A stretch of 38,996 bases of DNA from Gammaproteobacteria bacterium (GTDB lineage Bacteria > Pseudomonadota > Gammaproteobacteria > Steroidobacterales > Steroidobacteraceae), in contig JAHEAZ010000013.1 of the NCBI GenBank assembly GCA_024642505.1, positions 13,390 through 52,385 on the forward strand. Reading direction: 5' to 3'. The translations under genes were made by a program, and so were the position numbers. This document shows, piece after piece, positions 7,206 to 16,110 of this stretch. Each line of letters opens with the position of its first letter. Position 1 is the first letter of the stretch. The notes below the pieces were generated by a model. The model had not been told where the DNA came from. It made no database searches and worked only from the letters and a program-made list of their open reading frames with translations.

Positions 7206-8602
7206 AGATGAAATCGGTGGCGACAGGAGCGGCATGCAAGGGTAGCAGCGCGAGCCGTCGCTGCCTGCTGGTGGTCGAAGACGACCTTGGCCTGCAGAAA
7301 CAGCTCAAGTGGTCGCTTGACGAGTATGAACTCGTCTTCGCGGCGACGCGTCAGGAGGCGGTGGCTGCGCTGCGCAGGCACGAACCGGCGGTAGTGCTGC
7401 AGGATCTTGGCTTGCCGCCCGAGCCGGATAGCGTTACCGAGGGTCTCGCGACGCTCACCGAAGTCCTGGCGCTGTCTCCACATGCCAAGGTGATCGTGCT
7501 TACCGGTAATGCGGAGCGCGGAAGTGCGCTGGATGCGGTGCGCCTGGGCGCCTACGATTTCTTCCAGAAGCCGCTGGATGTCGACGTCCTGAGACTGATG
7601 CTGGATCGTGCCTTCAGGATGGTTGCCCTCGAGGACGAAGTCCGCAAGTTGGCAGGCGCCACGTCGTCGCCGCGCATCCAGGGAATCATCACCGCCGATG
7701 AGGGCATGGAACGGTTGTGTCGTACGGTCGAGAAAGTGGCGGCCACGGATGTATCGGTACTGATTCTGGGTGAGAGCGGCACCGGAAAGGAGCTGCTGGC
7801 CCGGGCGATTCACAAGCTTGGGAGCAGGAGCAAGGGCCGCTTCGTTGCGATCAACTGCGCCGCGATTCCGGAGAGTCTCCTGGCGAGCGAGTTGTTCGGC
7901 CACGAGCGCGGCAGCTTCACGGGCGCGCACAAGACTACCCCGGGAAAGATCGAGGTTGCCAGCGGCGGCACGCTGTTCCTGGACGAGATCGGCGACATGC
8001 CGGCCCCGTTACAGGCGACCCTGCTTCGTTTCCTGCAGGAGCGTGTCATCGAAAGGGTTGGAGGTCGCGAGGAAATACCCGTGGATGTGCGGGTGGTCTG
8101 CGCCACTAACCAGCGGCTGGAGGCGATGATCGCCGCGGGCCAGTTCCGGCAGGACCTCTATTATCGCATTGGCGAGGTGACCCTTACCGTGCCACCGCTG
8201 CGGGAGAGGCCGGGTGACACCGTGCTGCTGGCGCAGTTTTTCCTGCAGCGATTCTCGACCGAGTTGGGGTGTCCCGTTCGGGGGCTGTCTCCCGATGCCG
8301 TGGAGGCTATCGAGTCCCACGACTGGCCGGGCAACGTCCGTGAACTGGAAAGCAAGATCAAGACGGCGGTGGTGATGGCCGACGGCCCACTACTGACAGC
8401 AGCGGACCTGGGCCTCCGCGAAGGGGGTACCGACGTCTTGCCGCTCAACCTGCGTGAGGCACGCCAGCAGGCGGAGCGCCATGCGATCCAGCAGGCGCTC
8501 GCGACGGCGGAGGGCAACCTGTCGAGAGCTGCAGAGCTGCTGGGAATCGCCCGACCCACGCTCTACGACCTGATGGATCGACTCGGTATCGAAAGGGAGT
8601 AG
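7202..8602 (+). CDS. prsR: PEP-CTERM-box response regulator PrsR
   Basis: This 466-residue sigma-54 activator partners PrsK. It has a receiver domain (VVEDDLGLQ; phospho-acceptor Asp in VVLQDLGLPP), an AAA+ domain with Walker A GESGTGKE, a GSFTGA loop (Ser replacing the usual Ala of GAFTGA), Walker B GGTLFLDEIGDM and arginine finger FRQDLYYR. The C-terminal Fis-type helix-turn-helix includes NLSRAAELLGIARPTLYDL. It should bind upstream boxes and open sigma-54 promoters of exopolysaccharide and PEP-CTERM genes. No such target gene and no clear -24/-12 promoter was found in this window, so the regulon lies elsewhere. GTG 7202 overlaps prsK; ATG 7208 is an alternative. It runs convergently into glrR. 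Confidence 0.94.
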   Translation: MKMKSVATGAACKGSSASRRCLLVVEDDLGLQKQLKWSLDEYELVFAATRQEAVAALRRHEPAVVLQDLGLPPEPDSVTEGLATLTEVLALSPHAKVIVLTGNAERGSALDAVRLGAYDFFQKPLDVDVLRLMLDRAFRMVALEDEVRKLAGATSSPRIQGIITADEGMERLCRTVEKVAATDVSVLILGESGTGKELLARAIHKLGSRSKGRFVAINCAAIPESLLASELFGHERGSFTGAHKTTPGKIEVASGGTLFLDEIGDMPAPLQATLLRFLQERVIERVGGREEIPVDVRVVCATNQRLEAMIAAGQFRQDLYYRIGEVTLTVPPLRERPGDTVLLAQFFLQRFSTELGCPVRGLSPDAVEAIESHDWPGNVRELESKIKTAVVMADGPLLTAADLGLREGGTDVLPLNLREARQQAERHAIQQALATAEGNLSRAAELLGIARPTLYDLMDRLGIERE

Positions 8603-8661
8603 GCTGGCCTGTGCCGCCTGGAGCGTCGCCCCAGTCGCTGCAGGCGCAGTGCGGCGGACGT

Positions 8662-9972
8662 TCAGGTCTTGAACGACTCCGGCGACAAATCGTATTTCGC
8701 CAGCAACTTATAGAAATCCGTACGGTTGCGGGCGGCCAGCTTGGCCGCCTGGGTGACGTTTCCACGTGAAATCTGCAACAGCTGGACGAGGTAATTGCGG
8801 GTAAATTCTTCCCTTGCCTCGGCGAAGCTCGGGAGTCGGGTGGCAGCACCGCCAAGCAGCCTCTGAATGACGTCGGGACTGATGACGGGGCTGTTTGCCG
8901 AGGCGACTGCGTGGGTCAACAGGCTCTGCAACTCACGAATATTGCCCGGCCACTCGGCGGTCATCAGCAGCTCCAGAGACTCTGGCGCGAGTACGCGGCG
9001 ATCGTCGTTGCGGGAGGCCAGTTCGTCGAGAAAGAAGGCCGCCAGCAACGGGATATCTTCGCGCCGCTGCGAGAGTGGGGGGAGATCTATACGGGTGGTG
9101 GACAGGGCATAGTAAAGGTCCTCCCGGAACTGACTCTTGGCAATCAGCTGCTGCAGGTTTCTGGTGGTCGCTGCGATTAACGCTAGCGGCCGCCCGCCGC
9201 CCGGCTGCGCCCCGGCACCACCCGCTAGAAAATTGGCCAGATGGGATTGCGCCGGCATTGACAGTGCGCCCACTTCCGGAAGGTAGACGGTGCCAATGGT
9301 CGCAGCGCCGGCCTCCGGGCCGCCCTGGCCTTGCCGGTAATTCTCGATCGCCTGTTCGACGCTGATTGCATCCGCGACCGCGAGATCGAGTTCGACGAAC
9401 GCGTCGTTGCGACGTGCGCTGGCGACATGTATCGCGTGGGCTAATTGCGACTTTCCGGTGCCGGGCTGTCCGACGAGCAAGACCGGCGCATCCGCACCGG
9501 ATGCCACCAGCGCCTGGGACAACCGCTCTTCCATGACGTGACTGCGAGTGTGGATCCTGGCGCGCCAGTTCTCGCCAGCAGCTACGAATCCCGATACCTT
9601 CAACGCCCGGTTGATCTTCTCCAGCAGTTCCTGGCGTTCTATTGGCTTGGTGAGAAAGGCGAATGCCCCGCTCTGGGTGGCCTCTACGGCGTCCGGTATG
9701 GTGCCGTGAGCGGTCATCAGGATGACTGGCAGGGCCGGATAGCGCCTTTGCAGGCTCTTCAGCAGCTCAATGCCATCCTGCTCCGCCATGCGCAGGTCTG
9801 ACACAACGACATCCGGCCTGAATCGCGGGACCGATGCCTGGGCCTGGGCGGCAGATTCGCAGGCGGCGACATCGTAGCCCTCGGTCTTCAGGCGTATGGT
9901 CAACAGCCTTAGCAGCCCCGGGTCGTCATCCACGAGCAGCACCCGGTAGCGGCGGGATTCCTCCGCAGTCAC
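8662..9972 (-). CDS. glrR: GlrR-like response regulator with degenerate AAA+ domain
   Basis: This 436-residue protein has the order receiver (D15/D16, phospho-acceptor D59, K109), AAA+ and Fis-type helix-turn-helix (about 404-425, NVTQAAKLAARNRTDFYKLL). Position and architecture match GlrR/QseF. The AAA+ part is unusual. Walker A is kept (GQPGTGKS, 168-175) and the arginine-finger segment survives (FREDLYY, 282-288), but the stretch that should carry ELFGHE and the sigma-54-contacting GAFTGA loop is replaced by a shorter Gly/Ala/Gln-rich sequence (about 205-225). Walker B reads TVYLPEVGAL, with Pro where the first Asp is expected. It may bind DNA but probably cannot remodel sigma-54 holoenzyme. 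GTG 9972 overlaps the qseG stop. Confidence 0.85.
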   Translation of the reverse strand: MTAEESRRYRVLLVDDDPGLLRLLTIRLKTEGYDVAACESAAQAQASVPRFRPDVVVSDLRMAEQDGIELLKSLQRRYPALPVILMTAHGTIPDAVEATQSGAFAFLTKPIERQELLEKINRALKVSGFVAAGENWRARIHTRSHVMEERLSQALVASGADAPVLLVGQPGTGKSQLAHAIHVASARRNDAFVELDLAVADAISVEQAIENYRQGQGGPEAGAATIGTVYLPEVGALSMPAQSHLANFLAGGAGAQPGGGRPLALIAATTRNLQQLIAKSQFREDLYYALSTTRIDLPPLSQRREDIPLLAAFFLDELASRNDDRRVLAPESLELLMTAEWPGNIRELQSLLTHAVASANSPVISPDVIQRLLGGAATRLPSFAEAREEFTRNYLVQLLQISRGNVTQAAKLAARNRTDFYKLLAKYDLSPESFKT

Positions 9973-10595
9973 TTCGCGGCCTCTGGCGTCACGTGCCGGT
10001 CCACCAGCGCCTTCTCGAGTTCTGCCACTGCCTCGAGCTTGGCGTTCGCTGCCTCGATTTGCTTTCGCAGGCGGGCATTGTCTGCCGAAAGCGCCTGGAT
10101 CCGGCGATTGGCCGCCGCGCTGCGTTCCTTGTCAGCGGAGTGCATGGCTACCGTGAGGTCGTCGAGCTGCGCCTGCAGCGACAAGAGGTTGTTCAGGTCC
10201 CGGAATACGATGCCGGCCAGGGCGTGCTCGGCTGGCGTCAGTCGTTCGGGAGTCGCGAGAATTTCTCCAAGCAACACGCGGGCTCCAACGAAGTCGGTGC
10301 GGCCGTGCCCCGGTGTCGACAGCACCAGCGCGTAGCGAAGCTTGTGGTTCGCAGTCGGATTGCTGACGAACTGTGCCCGGGATGCCTCGGCGATTTCGGC
10401 CTGTGCCGCCGGTGGACCGGATCCCAGCTGGTTCAAGACATCGAGGTGCTGGGCGACCACGTCAGCGCCGGTCGACACGGGTACTTCCGCGACGGGCTTC
10501 TGCCGCCCAAAGCCAGCCCAGTCGTCCACGCTCGAGCAACCCGCGACCGCCAGGGGTGCGAGCAGCAGGACCACTAACTGACGGCTACGCAGCAT
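9969..10595 (-). CDS. qseG: QseG-like lipoprotein
   Basis: This ~208-residue lipoprotein has signal peptide LRSRQLVVLLLAPLAVAG-C and a C-terminal coiled coil (heptads through AANRRIQALSADNARLRKQ, and ELEKALVDR). Its place between a GlrK-type kinase and a GlrR-type regulator is the place of qseG (yfhG), whose product in enterobacteria is an outer-membrane lipoprotein that activates the kinase GlrK. The internal region NHKLRYALVLSTPGHG and ARVLLGEIL resembles that family. The start at 10595 lies inside the 3' end of glrK, and the stop overlaps glrR, so the three genes form one tightly coupled operon. Overall similarity is inferred from context and architecture. Confidence 0.8.
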   Translation of the reverse strand: MLRSRQLVVLLLAPLAVAGCSSVDDWAGFGRQKPVAEVPVSTGADVVAQHLDVLNQLGSGPPAAQAEIAEASRAQFVSNPTANHKLRYALVLSTPGHGRTDFVGARVLLGEILATPERLTPAEHALAGIVFRDLNNLLSLQAQLDDLTVAMHSADKERSAAANRRIQALSADNARLRKQIEAANAKLEAVAELEKALVDRHVTPEAAK

Positions 10596-12054
10596 GGGTG
10601 CTCTGTCCTGAAGGTTCCCGCAGGCTCGAAATCGGTAGCCGGAGCCGGAAGTGGGCGCCCGGGAAAAGGCCCTGGCGGAGTTCCACCGTGCCGCCGTGTG
10701 CCTGCACGAATTCCTGTACGACCGACAGGCCAATTCCCGTTCCCTTCAAAGGTCCCGACTGGGGTGCGCTGCCGGTATAGAAGGCGTCGAATATTCTTTC
10801 ATGCTCGGTCACCGGGATGCCGGGACCGGTATCTGCAAAATCGATCACGGCTTGCTCACCGTCCATGTGACCATGGATGTGGATGGTGCCTCCACGCGGC
10901 GTGAACTTCAGTGCGTTGGATAGCAGGTTGTCGAGAACCAGCTTGAGCTTCGAGCGATCCGCAGCAATCAGGATCTCGTCAACTTCCAGATCGAGCGTCA
11001 CATCACGGGCGGCCAGCGCCAGTCGCTGCGCATCCACGACGGTTCCCACCAGCGAGGGCAGACGGAAGTTGCTGTAGTCGAGTCGCTCCGGCTGGCTCTG
11101 CCGGGCACTGTAGGACAGCAGGTTCTCGATCAGGTGCTGCAGCTTCAGGGCATTCTCGCTCAGGATCCCGGCGACTTCCCGCTGGTTATCGTCCAGCGGC
11201 CCCACCGCGCCGTCCACCAGCAGGTCCGTTCCCTCGCGCAGGTTGGCCAATGGTGTCTTGAGTTCGTGGGACATCTGGCGCAGGAATCGGTTCTTCTCCT
11301 CGGCGACCTCGAGCAGGCGGCCGCGCAGCCACTCCAGCTGACGGCCCAGCGCCTCCAGATCCGAGGGTCCTTCGACCTGGATGGGCCGCGACAGGGTACC
11401 CTGGCCAAGTTCCGCGATCGCGCGGTCGATACCTCGCAGCGGCCGCAGCACGAAATATCCGAAGATTCCCGCGAGCAGGAGCCCGACCGGGATGAGCGCG
11501 GCCAGGGCCCAGAACAGCCAACGCTGGCTGATCGAAGTCCGAAATTCCAGTTCGGCCAGACGCGAATCCGTCAGCTCGCGGGTGCTCTCGGCCAGCTCGC
11601 CGGCTTGCTGCCACAACGCCTCGAATCGGTCTTGCATGACGGCAACGCTTTCCGCTTGCGTTGACCCGGTTGAGGTCATTTGCAGGTCAATCCGGGACAA
11701 GGTATCCGCAATTCGCCCGAGGTCGCCGGCGAGCGGCGACGGGTTTCCTTGCTCGCCCAACGTATCCAGGGTTTCGATCAATGAGGCTTGTGACGTCGCA
11801 TAGGCCTCGGCCAGGCGGACATCGCCCAGCACGGCAAACAGGCTTGCCGCGCGTTCCATGGCGGTGATGTTCTGGAACAATCCCTGCGTCAGGCGGGCTG
11901 TCTCGACACTCTGGCGGACCAGCTCGTCACTGTCCTTGGAGAGCTGCCTGAGTTGCAGGGCGCCGTAGCTCACTGCCAGTAGCAGCGGCAGCATCAGCAG
12001 CGCCAGGCTGACTGTCAGCAGGCTGCTGAGGGACTTGGGGCGCAGTGAGGGCAT
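10585..12054 (-). CDS. glrK: GlrK-like sensor histidine kinase
   Basis: This 489-residue inner-membrane kinase has a TM segment at about 10-32, a ~145-residue helical periplasmic domain, a second TM at about 178-203, a HAMP domain to about 255, then H box MSHELKTPLANLREG (His263), N box LDNLLSNALKF, and ATP-lid motifs DTGPGIP and GTGIGLSVVQ. The short membrane-flanked helical sensor and the following qseG and glrR genes identify it as GlrK (QseE). In enterobacteria this system controls the sRNA GlmY and cell-envelope precursor supply through sigma-54. Here the partner regulator seems altered, so the output may differ. galE lies 58 bp upstream on the same strand and may be co-transcribed. Confidence 0.9.
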   Translation of the reverse strand: MPSLRPKSLSSLLTVSLALLMLPLLLAVSYGALQLRQLSKDSDELVRQSVETARLTQGLFQNITAMERAASLFAVLGDVRLAEAYATSQASLIETLDTLGEQGNPSPLAGDLGRIADTLSRIDLQMTSTGSTQAESVAVMQDRFEALWQQAGELAESTRELTDSRLAELEFRTSISQRWLFWALAALIPVGLLLAGIFGYFVLRPLRGIDRAIAELGQGTLSRPIQVEGPSDLEALGRQLEWLRGRLLEVAEEKNRFLRQMSHELKTPLANLREGTDLLVDGAVGPLDDNQREVAGILSENALKLQHLIENLLSYSARQSQPERLDYSNFRLPSLVGTVVDAQRLALAARDVTLDLEVDEILIAADRSKLKLVLDNLLSNALKFTPRGGTIHIHGHMDGEQAVIDFADTGPGIPVTEHERIFDAFYTGSAPQSGPLKGTGIGLSVVQEFVQAHGGTVELRQGLFPGAHFRLRLPISSLREPSGQSTHAA

Positions 12055-12112
12055 GCGAATAGGTTACCGTAACGCGGAGCAGGTACCACGGGCATGCACG
12101 GTAGCGCCGGAT

Positions 12113-13102
12113 TCAGGTCATTGGCGAAGACTGCAACTTCCGTTCCCAGGCAAGGGCGGAAGCTACGATGCCAGCGAGATCCGCGTGCTGCGGCTGCCAG
12201 TCCAGCGTGCTGCGAATTCGTTCCGCGCGCGCGACGAGTTTCGGGGGATCTCCGGCGCGCCGGGGGCCTTCGTCGATGTTCATTGGCTGGCCGGCAATCC
12301 CGGCAACCGTTTCCAGTACCTGCCTTACGCTGAATCCCTGTCCGTATCCGCAGTTGAGGATGGAGGAGGTGCCGCCGGCCCGTAGGTAGTCGAGCGCGCG
12401 GAGATGGGCCGCGGCCAAATCCTCGACGTGAATGTAGTCGCGAATTCCGGTGCCGTCCGGCGTGTCGAAGTCGGTGCCAAAGATGGATACCTGGTCGCGC
12501 TTGCCGACAATGTGTTCGCAAGCGACCTTGATCAGGTGAGTGGCCTCGGGAGTGGCCTGGCCGATTCGCCCGCCCGGATCCGCGCCCGCGACATTGAAAT
12601 AGCGCAGCGCTACGTAGTTGAGTGGTGTAACGGCAGCGACGTCCCGCAGCATCCATTCGCTCATCAGTTTCGAAAGGCCGTAGGGGTTGATCGGCTGGGT
12701 CGGCGTGTCCTCCGAGGCGACACCCCCCTCCGGGATGCCGTAGACCGCGGCGGTCGAGGAAAAGATGAAGTTCTTCACCCCGGCATTCACTGCGCATTCC
12801 AGCATGTTGCGGGTGTTCACGGTGTTGTTGCGGTAATACTTCAGCGGGTCAGCGACCGATTCTGGCACCACGATGTGCGCGGCAAAGTGCATGATCGTGT
12901 CGATGCCGCGCTCGTGCAGCAGGCGGGAGACGAGATCGGCATCGCCGGTGTCGCCCACTACGAGGTCTCCGTGGAGTACGGCCGAACGAAACCCGGTCGA
13001 GAGGTTGTCGAGGGTGACGATGTCCTCACCCCGCTCGCCAAGTTGCCGGGCGACGTGGCTTCCGATGTAGCCGGCGCCGCCGGTGACAAGGATGGTGCTC
13101 AT
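12113..13102 (-). CDS. galE: UDP-glucose 4-epimerase
   Basis: This 329-residue short-chain dehydrogenase-type enzyme interconverts UDP-glucose and UDP-galactose, supplying precursors for lipopolysaccharide and exopolysaccharide. The N-terminal NAD-binding motif is VTGGAGYIGSH, the catalytic Ser lies in FSSTAAVYG, and the Tyr-x3-Lys pair is YGLSK. Further GalE signatures are LRYFNVAGADP, GTGIRDYIHVEDLA and LNCGYG. Start ATG 13102 has GGAG five bases upstream; a longer open frame upstream lacks homology. It is divergent from srkA (51-bp gap) and followed by glrK. The nearby PrsKR and GlrKR envelope regulators fit a role in surface polysaccharide. Confidence 0.96.
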   Translation of the reverse strand: MSTILVTGGAGYIGSHVARQLGERGEDIVTLDNLSTGFRSAVLHGDLVVGDTGDADLVSRLLHERGIDTIMHFAAHIVVPESVADPLKYYRNNTVNTRNMLECAVNAGVKNFIFSSTAAVYGIPEGGVASEDTPTQPINPYGLSKLMSEWMLRDVAAVTPLNYVALRYFNVAGADPGGRIGQATPEATHLIKVACEHIVGKRDQVSIFGTDFDTPDGTGIRDYIHVEDLAAAHLRALDYLRAGGTSSILNCGYGQGFSVRQVLETVAGIAGQPMNIDEGPRRAGDPPKLVARAERIRSTLDWQPQHADLAGIVASALAWERKLQSSPMT

Positions 13103-13153
13103 GCGCTCTCCGCGATATGTTGGATCGATGATACCAAGTGGAGCACCTTTGTC

Positions 13154-14209
13154 TTGAGAACTGGTAGGCAGGATAAGGATGGGCACCCGTTCGACGCGCT
13201 GACGCCCGACGCCATCATTGGTGCGGTCGAGGCAGCCGGTTTTCGGTGTGATGGCCGGGTCCTTGCCCTGGGCAGCTATGAAAACAGGGTCTATCAGGTC
13301 GGGGTGGAGGACGACGAGCCGGTGGTCGTGAAGTTTTACCGGCCGGGCCGCTGGTCGGACGAGGCGATCCTGGAGGAGCACGCCTTCGCGCTGGAGCTGG
13401 CGGCAGCGGAGATCCCGGTGGTGGCGCCGTTGGTGATCGAACAGGGGAGGCTGCCGGGTTCAATTGGGACTGTCCCCAAAGAGGACTGTACCCTGCTCGA
13501 GCCGGCCGCCGACACCCTGCTGAACCATGCCGGCTTCCGCTACGCCATCTTTCCTCGCCGTGGCGGGCAATGGCCGGAACTGGGCAGCGAGGAGGATCGC
13601 CAGTGGATGGGCCGATTCCTCGGGCGTATCCACATGGTGGGTGCGAGGCGGCGTTTCGACCACCGGCCGTCGCTGTCACCTGAGGCCATGGGTCGGGGCA
13701 GCGTCGACTACCTGCTGGACTCCGGCCGGATCCCTGATTACGTGGCGCATCGCTACAAAAAAGTGGCGGACGAGCTGCTCGAACTGGTCGAAGTGCGCAT
13801 TGCAGGCGCCGGCGAACTCCGCTACCTGCGGATCCACGGTGACTGTCACCGCAATAATGTCCTGTGGACGCCGTCAGGACCGCATTTCGTCGACCTGGAC
13901 GACACGATGATGGGCCCGGCGATCCAGGACCTGTGGATGCTCCTGGCGGGATCCAGGGACGAACTGCGCAAGCAGCTCGACGACTTCCTCGAGGGCTACA
14001 CGCAGTTTGCCGATTTCGACTATCGCGAGGTCGGGCTGATCGAGCCGCTGCGGGCGCTACGCATGGTCCACTATGCGGCGTGGCTGGCCCGGCGCTGGGA
14101 CGACCCGGCGTTTCCCCGGGCCTTCCCATGGTTCGGGGAGGCGACTTACTGGGAGCGGCACGTGGCTGAACTGGAAGAGCAGTACTGGGCGGTGGAGGGA
14201 GCGACGTAG
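13154..14209 (+). CDS. srkA: Stress response kinase SrkA (YihE/RdoA family)
   Basis: This ~351-residue Ser/Thr-type kinase has the YihE/SrkA fold. Signatures are LGSYENRVYQVG, VVVKFYRPGRW (ATP-binding Lys), catalytic loop IHGDCHRNNVLW and metal-binding FVDLDDTMMGPAIQDLWML. In E. coli it protects stressed cells from programmed death, for example after oxidative stress. No ATG is available upstream of the conserved HPFDALTPDAI; the nearest in-frame start is TTG 13154. Oddity: relative to the family there are about 18 extra residues (LPGSIGTVPKEDCTLLEP) before NHAGFRYAIFPRRGG. They are encoded by a palindromic repeat-like sequence that keeps the frame open. Whether the kinase tolerates this is unknown. 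Confidence 0.92.
   Translation: MRTGRQDKDGHPFDALTPDAIIGAVEAAGFRCDGRVLALGSYENRVYQVGVEDDEPVVVKFYRPGRWSDEAILEEHAFALELAAAEIPVVAPLVIEQGRLPGSIGTVPKEDCTLLEPAADTLLNHAGFRYAIFPRRGGQWPELGSEEDRQWMGRFLGRIHMVGARRRFDHRPSLSPEAMGRGSVDYLLDSGRIPDYVAHRYKKVADELLELVEVRIAGAGELRYLRIHGDCHRNNVLWTPSGPHFVDLDDTMMGPAIQDLWMLLAGSRDELRKQLDDFLEGYTQFADFDYREVGLIEPLRALRMVHYAAWLARRWDDPAFPRAFPWFGEATYWERHVAELEEQYWAVEGAT
13464..13479. repeat. Short palindromic repeat inside srkA
   Basis: TTGGGACTGTCCCCAA is a near-perfect palindrome lying within the srkA reading frame, exactly where the protein has extra residues compared with its family. Related sequences occur at 14245, 33493, 33736 and 38835. Confidence 0.6.
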
Positions 14210-14244
14210 GCGGCGCCAGGCACCACGCGGGAACTGTCGCCGGT

Positions 14245-14257
14245 GGAGACTGTCTCC
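14245..14257. repeat. Short palindromic repeat after srkA
   Basis: GGAGACTGTCTCC is a perfect palindrome apart from its central base and a variant of the GGGGACNGTCCCC family seen elsewhere in the window. It lies between srkA and the metalloprotease gene. Confidence 0.5.
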
Positions 14258-14331
14258 TTCATCTACGCCCTGCAACCCGTTCACGTAGAATTCCGGATTG
14301 GGGAGGGTATTCGGATCCCTGGAGTCTTTGC

Positions 14332-16110
14332 ATGGATCGCGCGCGTATTGTTCTTCAGGCAGGCCTGGTTGCTGCGACCTGTCTAACGCTGTCCGCCTGC
14401 GGTGGGGGCGGTGGAGGCGGCGGAGGCGGTGGAGGTACGACTCCGCCACCTGGCGGCAACGTCACCGTCTCCGGCACGGTGACCTTCGAGCGGCCGTCCT
14501 ATCGCAGCAACAACACGCTCGATTTTTCCAACCTGCAGCGGCTGCCGGTGCGGGGCGCGACGGTCGAGATCCTGCGTTCCTCGGACCAGTCTGTGCTGGT
14601 AACGACCACCACCGAGGCCACTTCGGGAAACTATTCGGCGAGCGTAGCCAACACGCCAATCATCGTGCGCGTGAAGGCCCGGCTGGTAAAGCCGGGCACC
14701 AGCGGCTACGACTTCGAGGTGCGCAACAACACTTCGGGCAATGCCTTGTACGCGCTGGACAGTTCGGTGGTCACGCCTACCGGCAGCACGGCACGGATTG
14801 ACCTCAATGCGGCAACCGGCTGGGGCGGCACTTCCTACACTGGCACGCGCGCCGCGGCACCTTTTGCGATCCTGGACATGCTCTGGCAGGCGAAGGAACT
14901 GCTGCAGGGCGTCGAGGCCAACCTGACGATGCCGGCCGTCGACGTATTCTGGTCAACGCTCAACAACTCGGCCGATTGCGACGGGCGGCCGGACCCGGCG
15001 AGTGGCGCCATCGGTACGACGTTCTACGTCGGCGGTACCATCGCGGCGACGGACAATTGTTCAGCGACGACTGCGGGGATCTACGTGCTGGGAGATGCCA
15101 GCGGAAATGCCGATGACGATGCCGACGAATTCGATCCCTCGGTGATTGCGCATGAGTTCGGGCACTATTTCGAGGACGCGTTTTCCCGCGGCGACTCGCT
15201 CGGCGGACCGCACTCGATCGATACCCGCCACGACCTGACGCTGGCGATGTCGGAAGGCTGGGGCAACGCATTCCAGGGATTTGTGCTCAACAACAAGTGG
15301 TACCGGGATACTTTTGGGACGTCCGGAAACCTGGCGTTCGCATTCGACATGGAAAACGACACGTCGCCTTACCTGGTCGAGTCCGGCTGGTTTGCCGAGG
15401 CTTCCGTCCATGAATTCCTGTGGGACGTGTACGATGGCGTAGGGGACGACCAAATAGAACTGGGCTATGGATCGATGCACACCGTCATGCGCAACGACAT
15501 GCGCACGACCGATGCCTTGACCAGCATCTACGTGATGGCCAATGGGCTGGAGACACGAAACCCGTCAGCGCAGGCGGCAATTCGCTCACTGCTGCAGGCA
15601 GAGCGGATCTTCGGAGAAGGTGATTTCGGGGCGGGTGAAACCCCCGTGCTCCGCAACACTTCGACAGGTTGGCCGGCCGATCCGGACGCCGTGCCGGTAT
15701 TCGAGCCGGTCACCCTCGGGGTACCGGTCAATACGGTAAGCACCATCCAGTTCGCTGATCCCGGTGATACGTTCTATCAGGCCTACAACCGGCTCGGGGG
15801 TCGGCGCTACCTGCGCATCGACCTGCCATCTGGCGGTTTCCTGCGGATCAGGGCGCAGGGTCCGGTGGGTTCGGACCCGGACTTTTCCCTGTATCGCAAT
15901 GCGGTAGATCAGTGTCCCAACGGGGGCGCCTGTTCGGGCTTCGACTTCAGCGCCAGCGACGGACTGGAGGAAGCGACCTACTCCGGCCTTGCAGCCGGGA
16001 CCTACGTGCTCGACGTTGCCGAGTGCAGCAACCTTGGTGAAGTCGTGTGCGGAGCGGATTCCACGGCGCGCGGTGACACGCCAATTGCCGTTACGGTGAC
16101 ACAGCAATGA
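14332..16110 (+). CDS. Secreted HEFGH metalloprotease lipoprotein
   Basis: This 592-residue predicted lipoprotein has a lipobox (CLTLSA-C at about residue 23) followed by a run of twelve glycines and a TTPPPGG linker. Residues ~40-150 look like a carboxypeptidase-regulatory-like beta domain (VSGTVTFERP; RGATVEILRSSDQ). The catalytic part has HEFGH (about 274-278), and a glutamate in SEGWGNAF ~30 residues later, the gluzincin pattern for zinc binding. The C-terminal ~120 residues (LGVPVNTVSTIQFADPGDTF; GTYVLDVAEC) resemble a pre-peptidase C-terminal beta-sandwich. It probably acts at the cell surface on extracellular protein; the substrate is unknown. It is coupled to the next gene by an ATGA overlap. 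Confidence 0.8.
   Translation: MDRARIVLQAGLVAATCLTLSACGGGGGGGGGGGGTTPPPGGNVTVSGTVTFERPSYRSNNTLDFSNLQRLPVRGATVEILRSSDQSVLVTTTTEATSGNYSASVANTPIIVRVKARLVKPGTSGYDFEVRNNTSGNALYALDSSVVTPTGSTARIDLNAATGWGGTSYTGTRAAAPFAILDMLWQAKELLQGVEANLTMPAVDVFWSTLNNSADCDGRPDPASGAIGTTFYVGGTIAATDNCSATTAGIYVLGDASGNADDDADEFDPSVIAHEFGHYFEDAFSRGDSLGGPHSIDTRHDLTLAMSEGWGNAFQGFVLNNKWYRDTFGTSGNLAFAFDMENDTSPYLVESGWFAEASVHEFLWDVYDGVGDDQIELGYGSMHTVMRNDMRTTDALTSIYVMANGLETRNPSAQAAIRSLLQAERIFGEGDFGAGETPVLRNTSTGWPADPDAVPVFEPVTLGVPVNTVSTIQFADPGDTFYQAYNRLGGRRYLRIDLPSGGFLRIRAQGPVGSDPDFSLYRNAVDQCPNGGACSGFDFSASDGLEEATYSGLAAGTYVLDVAECSNLGEVVCGADSTARGDTPIAVTVTQQ

Noticed and set aside
12404-13153. Upstream in-frame extension of srkA across galE
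   Set aside because: The extension runs antisense through the galE coding region; family similarity starts only at HPFDALTPDAI.
13103-13381. Upstream extension of galE
   Set aside because: The NAD-binding motif begins right after ATG 13102, which has a ribosome-binding site; the extra sequence lies in the divergent srkA region.
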